The position numbers and the translations under genes were made by a program. From Erysipelotrichaceae bacterium (GTDB taxonomy: Bacteria > Bacillota_I > Bacilli_A > Erysipelotrichales > Erysipelotrichaceae): a DNA stretch of 7,263 bases. Below the pieces are notes generated by a model, which saw only the letters and a list, made by a program, of their open reading frames with translations, was not told the origin of the DNA and did no database searches. Below are positions 1 to 4,702 of the stretch, piece after piece (position 1 is the first letter of the stretch; every line of letters starts with the position of its first letter). The stretch spans positions 1 to 7,263 of the forward strand of contig CAAEVI010000065.1 in assembly GCA_900759455.1 (NCBI GenBank), written 5' to 3'.

Positions 1-39
1 ATCATAAGTGTCCAGGCTCAAAGTCCTACTTATTTGTGC

Positions 40-69
40 TTGAGATGATGACGGCAACTTATATATATA
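40..69 (+). promoter_or_regulatory. Candidate sigma-A promoter for the BlaR1-like gene
   Basis: A TTGAGA hexamer at 40-45 (consensus TTGACA) is followed after 16 or 18 bases by TATATA at 62-67 or 64-69. Transcription would start near 74-77, giving an untranslated leader of about 150 bases before the gene at 226. The AT-alternating tract makes the exact -10 ambiguous. Assignment rests only on hexamer match and spacing. Confidence 0.5.
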
Positions 70-82
70 CAGGATATTCAAT

Positions 83-101
83 TGAGTAGAATATCTACTC
101 A
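83..101. promoter_or_regulatory. 19-bp palindrome, probable repressor operator
   Basis: TGAGTAGA-ATA-TCTACTCA is a perfect inverted repeat with 8-base arms around a 3-base centre. It lies just downstream of the candidate -10 at 62-69, at about +7 to +27, a usual place for a repressor to block transcription. BlaR1-family genes are commonly controlled by BlaI/MecI-type winged-helix repressors that bind short dyads, so such a repressor is the natural suspect. The sequence is not the classical TACA-N2-TGTA BlaI/CopY core, and no repressor gene is visible here, so the binding protein is inferred. Confidence 0.5.
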
Positions 102-118
102 CCTCCACGTGCTCTGTA

Positions 119-146
119 GTGTACCACCTCTCTTATATGGTAACAC
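119..146 (+). other. Leader hairpin with one bulged base
   Basis: GTGTACCA (119-126) can pair with TGGT (138-141) plus ACAC (143-146), leaving A142 bulged and an 11-base loop. No U-tract follows, so it is not an intrinsic terminator. It would form in the transcribed leader of the BlaR1-like gene. Its role is unknown and it may be fortuitous. Confidence 0.3.
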
Positions 147-189
147 GAAAAAATGAGACGTGTGGGATTTATTGATGAAATATTTGTGT

Positions 190-209
190 CCGCGCGACCT
201 TAGGCGCGG
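190..209 (+). promoter_or_regulatory. GC-rich hairpin just upstream of the ribosome binding site
   Basis: CCGCGC (190-195) and GCGCGG (204-209) form a perfect six-pair all-GC stem with an 8-base loop. It ends seven bases before the GGAG ribosome binding site at 216-219. It stands out against the AT-rich leader around it. No U-run follows, so it is not a terminator. It could influence ribosome access or transcript stability. Confidence 0.45.
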
Positions 210-225
210 GGAAATGGAGAAATAT

Positions 226-2106
226 ATGAACGAATTATTTTTGTCTGTTCTCGATCACACCCTAAAAGGAAGTTTTGTTATTGTTGCTGTCATTGTACTT
301 CGCTTTCTCATAAGAAGTAAATCGAAACATTTTTCCTGTTTTTTGTGGCTGATCGCTTTTGCGGCATTGATTTTTCCTTTTTCCATCGTCAGCAAATTCA
401 GCTTGCAGCCGGACATCTCGGCTTATGCTCCCAGTGCGCTGGTCCAGCGTTATCAACTTGCGAATGCAGCTGGAGAATATGTAGCTTTTGATACAGTAGA
501 AAATGAGCTGCCTGTTTTTAAGGATAAAACCGATTTTTCTGATCCGCAGATAAATTTGTTTTCTTTTGAGAATATTGCATCTTTTCTTTGGTGTATCGGA
601 ATGATTGCAATGCTGATGTGGAATTTGAAAAATACATGGGAAGTAAAAAAGAGCTTTCAGGATCGACAATGTCTGGATGGTCGCATTTATGAAACCTCAT
701 CTGTTCATGCACCATGTGTGTTTGGCCTGTTTCGGCCGAATATTTATCTTCCTTTTCATCTGCAGGAACCAGTGAAAAGTATTGTTGTCAAGCATGAGCT
801 GGTTCATTTGCAGCGTGGAGATATCTGGATGAAAAGTGCAGCTTTTCTGATTGTATCTGTCCATTGGATGAATCCTCTTGTTCATCTGGCGTATTATCTG
901 ATGATTCGTGACATGGAGATGTCCTGTGACGAAAAAGTCATCTCTTCCATGCCGGTTTCAAGAAAAGAATATGCTTCCTCTTTACTGCAGATGAGCATAC
1001 ATCATCAAAATGCTTATCTGCTGAATTGCTTTTCGCAGGGGAGTGTGAAGAAGCGCATTCATCACGTGCTTTCCTATCATCGAAGTTCTTTGCCTAAAAC
1101 AGTTTTGTTGTTTATCATTTTGTCAGCTGTCGGGACAGCTTTGCTGTTTTCTCCGGAGAACAAAGCTATTTTGTCTGTATCGAAAATCAATGATCTGCAA
1201 AAACTGTATGCATATAGGACTGATACAGTGTCGGACTATCGTACGATCATTTCTCATCTTGATTTCGGAACACAATATGACGTGAATGCAGAAGCCACTG
1301 TTGCGGAAATACGAAGTGATGAACTTAAACAGCTTTGTATTTTTTTGAATACGAATCAGCTGCTGTCGATTGAACAGCGTGGCAGCCTGCAAAAGAGTAT
1401 ATTATATGAAAATGCATGTGCTTTGTTTGTTCTTGATCCTACATTGGATCTGATTCATTATCATGTCAAAAACGGAGATGACGCATTTTATGTCATTTGT
1501 TCAGCGGATTCATGGAATCTTGATCGACAACCGGAAACAGATGCAAAGCAATATATAAGGGATGTATGCCGTTGGATTCAAAGAGGAAGCGTTGATTCAC
1601 AAGAGGTTATGTTCATGGATGAAAATCAGGTTTTTGCCAGCCTTGAAAAATTTATTCCACAAGCTGAATATAAACAGCTGGATATGACGATCCTACCGCA
1701 GGCAGCTGTTTCTGAAAATGAAAAGAATGCTTTCTATTTTTTCGGGAAGCTGAATGATTCACCCGAAATCGATGCTTCTTATGCATTTGACATTCAGATC
1801 ACCATGACAAAAAACGGAATTTCTCATTATACATGGAAAGATTATCGGATGAACATGTCTGATAAGCAGGAACAGGGAGCAGGTTCTGCCCTTGATGATG
1901 AACAGGCAGGGCAGCTGGTCGAACAATTTGTAAAGACGTATCGTAAAGACTGGCGTCAATATGATTTCCGTAAGGAGGATATTTATAGCGATCATCGCTT
2001 TTTAAAAGGGCATGTGGAAACATGGAAGGCAGCGAACGAGCTATGCGTGATTGCCGTAGATAAAGATAAAGGAATGATCGTTGAGGCAAGTTTTGGATTA
2101 AATTGA
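226..2106 (+). CDS. M56/BlaR1-family membrane zinc metallopeptidase, probable signal sensor
   Basis: A 626-residue integral membrane protein of the peptidase M56 (BlaR1/MecR1) family. In this family an extracellular signal activates a cytoplasm-facing zinc protease that leads to inactivation of a DNA-bound BlaI-type repressor. Likely membrane segments are near residues 13-29, 36-55, 117-134 and 292-309. Between the third and fourth lies the zinc motif HELVH (190-194), followed by the family signature ending in E231 and C234-D235-E236. The last ~315 residues should be extracellular; they lack transpeptidase motifs such as SxxK, so this is not a typical beta-lactam sensor. An LYAYRT segment at 327-332 weakly recalls the DUF4825 domain often fused to M56 proteins. 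The start at 226 gives the family-typical MNELFLSVL N-terminus and has GGAGA at 216-220; an upstream in-frame GTG (160) lacks support. No blaI gene is adjacent in the window. The substrate and the inducing signal are unknown. Confidence 0.88.
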   Translation: MNELFLSVLDHTLKGSFVIVAVIVLRFLIRSKSKHFSCFLWLIAFAALIFPFSIVSKFSLQPDISAYAPSALVQRYQLANAAGEYVAFDTVENELPVFKDKTDFSDPQINLFSFENIASFLWCIGMIAMLMWNLKNTWEVKKSFQDRQCLDGRIYETSSVHAPCVFGLFRPNIYLPFHLQEPVKSIVVKHELVHLQRGDIWMKSAAFLIVSVHWMNPLVHLAYYLMIRDMEMSCDEKVISSMPVSRKEYASSLLQMSIHHQNAYLLNCFSQGSVKKRIHHVLSYHRSSLPKTVLLFIILSAVGTALLFSPENKAILSVSKINDLQKLYAYRTDTVSDYRTIISHLDFGTQYDVNAEATVAEIRSDELKQLCIFLNTNQLLSIEQRGSLQKSILYENACALFVLDPTLDLIHYHVKNGDDAFYVICSADSWNLDRQPETDAKQYIRDVCRWIQRGSVDSQEVMFMDENQVFASLEKFIPQAEYKQLDMTILPQAAVSENEKNAFYFFGKLNDSPEIDASYAFDIQITMTKNGISHYTWKDYRMNMSDKQEQGAGSALDDEQAGQLVEQFVKTYRKDWRQYDFRKEDIYSDHRFLKGHVETWKAANELCVIAVDKDKGMIVEASFGLN

Positions 2107-2144
2107 AGTGTGAGAATATGTCAGTAGAGCATATCGAAAAACAG

Positions 2145-2176
2145 GCAGACAATTAACATTTGTCTGCTTTTCTTTA
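2145..2176 (+). terminator. Rho-independent terminator after the BlaR1-like gene
   Basis: GCAGACAA (2145-2152) pairs perfectly with TTGTCTGC (2160-2167) across a 7-base loop, followed by TTTTCTTT. It lies about 40 bases after the stop codon at 2104-2106, so the BlaR1-like gene is probably the last of its transcript. Confidence 0.85.
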
Positions 2177-2192
2177 GGAAAAGTAAAAGAAA

Positions 2193-2224
2193 TTGTCATA
2201 TTTTCTGCTGTTTTATGTTACAAT
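2193..2224 (+). promoter_or_regulatory. Candidate extended -10 promoter for the PurF-like gene
   Basis: TACAAT at 2219-2224 is preceded by TG-T, an extended -10 element that tolerates a poor -35. A TTGTCA hexamer at 2193-2198 is a good -35 match, but its spacing of 20 bases is longer than optimal. Transcription would begin around 2230, after the terminator at 2145-2176 and before the leader hairpins. Confidence 0.6.
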
Positions 2225-2227
2225 ATG

Positions 2228-2249
2228 ACTGTTCATGAAAGAGAACAGT
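2228..2249. promoter_or_regulatory. Inverted repeat at the transcription start: operator or 5' leader hairpin
   Basis: ACTGTTC (2228-2234) and GAACAGT (2243-2249) form a perfect 7-base inverted repeat around an 8-base centre, beginning three bases after the -10 element. As DNA it could be an operator overlapping the start site. As RNA most of it would be the first hairpin of the leader. The sequence does not tell which, and I cannot match it to a known regulator. Confidence 0.45.
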
Positions 2250-2278
2250 TTGCGGATAAAGGATTGAAAGGATCAGTT

Positions 2279-2314
2279 AGAATCAGAAGAAGTGCTGATT
2301 CTGTTTTTGTTTTT
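2279..2314 (+). terminator. Terminator-like hairpin in the leader of the PurF-like gene, possible attenuator
   Basis: AGAATCAG (2279-2286) and CTGATTCT (2295-2302) form a perfect 8-base stem with an 8-base loop, followed by G and TTTTTGTTTTT (2304-2314). This is a full intrinsic terminator, but it lies downstream of the candidate promoter and about 40 bases before the ribosome binding site at 2354-2359. That layout suggests premature termination control of the gene. A near copy of the 5' arm, AGGATCAG at 2269-2276, could pair with the same 3' arm (one G-U pair). I recognise no riboswitch or T-box; the leader before the hairpin is only about 50 bases. It could also terminate a small RNA. Confidence 0.65.
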
Positions 2315-2366
2315 ACTCAAATTCCTGACCTTTCCTGAAGTCGGCATAGCAATGGAGGAAGAGTGT

Positions 2367-3788
2367 ATGAGTGGTTTTTTTGGTGTAGCAAGCAAGAAGG
2401 ACTGTGTGCTGGACCTGTTTTTCGGTGTTGATTATCATTCTCATCTGGGAACGCGCAGAGCCGGTATGACAGTGTATGGAAAAGATGGGTTTAACCGTGC
2501 AATTCATAATATTCAGAATTCGCCGTTTCGCACGAAATTTGAACGTGATATTGAAGAGTTTGACGGTAATCTCGGTATTGGGTGTATCTCGGATAATGAG
2601 GCCCAGCCTTTGCTGGTGAATTCTCATCTGGGTTCTTTTGCTATTACAACAGTTGGAAGAATCAATAATCTGGAATCATTAAAAGCGCTTTGCTTTAACA
2701 AAGGTACTTCACATTTTTTAGAGATGAGCAGCGGTGAAATCAATCCGACAGAACTTGTTGCGGCATTGATCAATCATAAACAGAGCATTGTCGAAGGTCT
2801 TTCTTATGTGCAGGAGATGATCGAAGGTTCTATGAGCGTGATGATCATGACAAAAGAGGGAATCTATGCATCCCGCGATAAGCTGGGGCGGACACCGGTC
2901 ATCATCGGAGAAAAGGAAGATGGATACTGTATAACCTTTGAAAGCAGCGCTTTTTTAAACTTAGGTTATCATCATTACTGTGATCTCGGTCCAGGAGAAA
3001 TTGATTTTATTACTCCGGAATGGGTGGAAACAGTAAAAAAACCGGGAGATGAAATGAAAATATGTTCATTCCTGTGGGTATATTATGGTTATCCGACTTC
3101 AACATATGAGGGAATCAATGTAGAATGCATGCGTAACCGCTGCGGTGATTTGCTGGCTCAGCATGATATGCGTGAGGATATGCATATTGATAGCGTTGCC
3201 GGTGTACCTGACTCGGGAACAGCACATGCGGTTGGATATTCAAACCGTTCGAAATTGCCTTTTGCTCGTCCATTTATCAAGTATACGCCGACCTGGCCTC
3301 GTTCTTTTATGCCGACCAGTCAGAAACAGCGCAATATGATTGCCAAGATGAAGCTGATTCCTGTCCAGGAACTGATTGAAGGAAAAAGCCTCTTACTGAT
3401 TGATGATTCTATCGTACGCGGAACCCAGCTGGGAGAAACAACACAGTTCTTGTATGATTCTGGAGCAAAAGAAGTACATGTACGACCTGCATGTCCTCCG
3501 ATCATGTTCGGCTGCAAGTATTTGAATTTCTCACGTTCCAGCTCTGAGATGGATCTTATTACCCGTCGTGTCATCAGTGAACTGGAAGAGGGAAATGAGA
3601 TCACACAGGAAATCCTGCAGGAATATGCAGATCCAAATAGCGAACGATATAGCAAGATGTGTGAAGAAATTCGTAAGCGTTCAAACTTTACGACTCTTCG
3701 TTTCCATCGTTTGGATGATATGGTTGAATCGATCGGTCTGCCTAAATGCAAACTGTGTACTTATTGCTTTGACGGTAAAGAAAAATAA
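2367..3788 (+). CDS. PurF-like amidophosphoribosyltransferase paralog lacking the catalytic N-terminal Cys
   Basis: A 473-residue, probably cytoplasmic protein with PurF architecture: an N-terminal class II glutamine amidotransferase (Ntn) domain and a C-terminal phosphoribosyltransferase domain. Classical PurF makes phosphoribosylamine from PRPP and glutamine, the first step of purine synthesis. Here the PRPP loop is intact (IDDSIVRGT, D346-D347 to T353). Cysteines C233, C383, C464 and C467 match the positions of the iron-sulfur ligands of Bacillus PurF. The amidotransferase domain is degraded: the protein starts Met-Ser-Gly instead of Met-Cys-Gly, and the usual HRGQE, RYAT and HNGN motifs are not preserved. 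Glutamine-dependent activity is therefore doubtful; it may use ammonia, or have another PRPP-linked role. From memory, similar proteins with Gly in place of Cys occur in Bacteroides under the PurF name. The start at 2367 has GGAGGA (2354-2359) seven bases upstream; an in-frame GTG at 2292 lies inside the leader hairpin and is rejected. The gene stands alone between terminators, not in a pur operon. Confidence 0.85.
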   Translation: MSGFFGVASKKDCVLDLFFGVDYHSHLGTRRAGMTVYGKDGFNRAIHNIQNSPFRTKFERDIEEFDGNLGIGCISDNEAQPLLVNSHLGSFAITTVGRINNLESLKALCFNKGTSHFLEMSSGEINPTELVAALINHKQSIVEGLSYVQEMIEGSMSVMIMTKEGIYASRDKLGRTPVIIGEKEDGYCITFESSAFLNLGYHHYCDLGPGEIDFITPEWVETVKKPGDEMKICSFLWVYYGYPTSTYEGINVECMRNRCGDLLAQHDMREDMHIDSVAGVPDSGTAHAVGYSNRSKLPFARPFIKYTPTWPRSFMPTSQKQRNMIAKMKLIPVQELIEGKSLLLIDDSIVRGTQLGETTQFLYDSGAKEVHVRPACPPIMFGCKYLNFSRSSSEMDLITRRVISELEEGNEITQEILQEYADPNSERYSKMCEEIRKRSNFTTLRFHRLDDMVESIGLPKCKLCTYCFDGKEK

Positions 3789-3796
3789 TTCTTTTG

Positions 3797-3840
3797 ATCT
3801 CTGTATGGAGGCTGTGTCTCTGTACAGAGATTTTTTCTTT
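3797..3840 (+). terminator. Rho-independent terminator after the PurF-like gene
   Basis: ATCTCTGTA (3797-3805) pairs with TACAGAGAT (3823-3831) over a 17-base loop, followed by a run of T ending at 3840. It begins eight bases after the stop codon and separates the PurF-like gene from the transporter operon. Confidence 0.85.
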
Positions 3841-3848
3841 CATCCAAT

Positions 3849-3864
3849 CTTACGTCAATGTAAG
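3849..3864. promoter_or_regulatory. Inverted repeat resembling a BceR-type response regulator box
   Basis: CTTAC (3849-3853) and GTAAG (3860-3864) are inverted around GTCAAT. Read as TTACG-N4-TGTAA it is one base away from TTACA-N4-TGTAA, close to my recollection of the box bound by BceR-like regulators upstream of BceAB-type transporters. It sits about 75 bases before bceA, and about 50 bases upstream of the start expected from the -10-like TATACT at 3897-3902, where an activator would bind. The -35 region there is poor (TGGCGT at 3874-3879), as expected for an activated promoter. The binding protein is inferred. Confidence 0.5.
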
Positions 3865-3873
3865 GGAAAACGA

Positions 3874-3902
3874 TGGCGTGGTAAGTTATATTTTTTTATA
3901 CT
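3874..3902 (+). promoter_or_regulatory. Weak candidate promoter for bceAB
   Basis: TATACT at 3897-3902 is a fair -10 element. Seventeen bases upstream there is only a poor -35 (TGGCGT, 3874-3879). Transcription would start near 3909, giving a leader of about 30 bases before the bceA start. A weak -35 next to the inverted repeat at 3849-3864 fits an activator-dependent promoter. Confidence 0.4.
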
Positions 3903-3937
3903 GATACTGTAAATAATAAAGACAGGAGGAATGACGA

Positions 3938-4702
3938 ATGTTATTGGACGTTAAACATGTAAAAAAAGTATATACAACACGCTTTGGAGGAAATTCTGTA
4001 ACAGCGCTTAAAGACGTGACGTTTTCTGTGGATGAAGGTGAATACGTAGCTGTTATGGGAGAAAGTGGTTCAGGGAAAACGACGCTGCTTAATATTTTGG
4101 CAGCACTCGACAAGCCGACAGAAGGAGAAGTCATCCTGAATGAAGAAAATATCGTGGAAATTCCTGAACGCTCAATGGCGGCGTTTAGACGAAGTCAACT
4201 GGGATTCGTATTTCAGGATTTTAATTTGCTGGATACTTTTTCGCTCAAAGACAACATATTTTTGCCTTTGGTTTTGTCCGGTATGAAATACAAAGAAATG
4301 AATAAGCGGCTGCAGCCGATTGCAGAAGAACTTGGTATTGCCGATCTGCTTGAGAAATTTCCTTATGAGATTTCTGGCGGACAGAAACAGCGAGTGGCTA
4401 TTGCGCGTGCAATCATTACTTCCCCTCGTTTGATTCTTGCGGATGAGCCGACGGGAGCGCTTGATTCCAAATCAACAGATGACCTGCTTGATGTATTTAA
4501 CCGCATTAATCGGCAGGGCCATACAATTATTATGGTTACTCATTCTGTTCAGGCTGCTGCTCATGCAGGAAGAGTAATGTTTATTAAAGATGGCAGGGTT
4601 TTTCATGAGCTGAAGCGATGCGGCTGCAGCAATGAAGAAATGTATCAGCGTATCACAAAAGCACAGACGGCTGTTGCAGTGGGTGGTGTTTTGTATGAAT
4701 AA
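3938..4702 (+). CDS. bceA: BceA-type ABC transporter ATP-binding protein
   Basis: A 254-residue cytoplasmic ATPase that powers the permease encoded next to it. All nucleotide-binding motifs are present: Walker A GESGSGKTT (41-49), a Q-loop in VFQDFNLLD, signature ISGGQ (145-149), Walker B LILADEPTGALDS with D169 and catalytic E170, and switch H202 (VTHS). Length and sequence fit the MacB/LolD-like ATPases, and pairing with a permease carrying a large extracellular loop places it in the peptide-antibiotic BceA group (bacitracin, lantibiotics, defensin-like peptides). AGGAGG at 3924-3929 sits eight bases before the ATG; another ATG at 3931 is out of frame. Its last eight bases overlap the bceB start. 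The symbol reflects family membership; the drug handled is unknown. Confidence 0.92.
   Translation: MLLDVKHVKKVYTTRFGGNSVTALKDVTFSVDEGEYVAVMGESGSGKTTLLNILAALDKPTEGEVILNEENIVEIPERSMAAFRRSQLGFVFQDFNLLDTFSLKDNIFLPLVLSGMKYKEMNKRLQPIAEELGIADLLEKFPYEISGGQKQRVAIARAIITSPRLILADEPTGALDSKSTDDLLDVFNRINRQGHTIIMVTHSVQAAAHAGRVMFIKDGRVFHELKRCGCSNEEMYQRITKAQTAVAVGGVLYE

Noticed and set aside
3..86. Open frame at the left edge that could be the end of an upstream gene.
   Set aside because: Its ~27 residues match nothing I know, and it runs through the candidate promoter; it is too short to support.
100..150. T-box-like GGTGGTAC sequence on the - strand.
   Set aside because: The upstream part of a T-box (stem I, specifier loop) would have to lie within the BlaR1-like coding region, the rest of the T-box core does not match, and no gene start is visible on that strand.
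2225..2338. Small leader-peptide frames in the PurF-like leader (ATG at 2225 and 2235).
   Set aside because: Neither has a ribosome binding site; the first starts at the predicted -10/+1 region, and the second gives only ten codons.
2292..2366. GTG start extending the PurF-like protein by 25 residues, giving a hydrophobic N-terminus.
   Set aside because: The GTG lies in the loop of the terminator hairpin without a ribosome binding site, while 2367 has GGAGGA at ideal distance and matches the family start.
2313..2627. - strand open frame of 104 codons.
   Set aside because: It lies antisense to the PurF-like gene, has no ribosome binding site or recognisable sequence, and is explained as a shadow.
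3568..3912. + strand open frame overlapping the end of the PurF-like gene and the following terminator.
   Set aside because: It is out of frame with a confident gene, crosses a terminator, and its translation has no family character.
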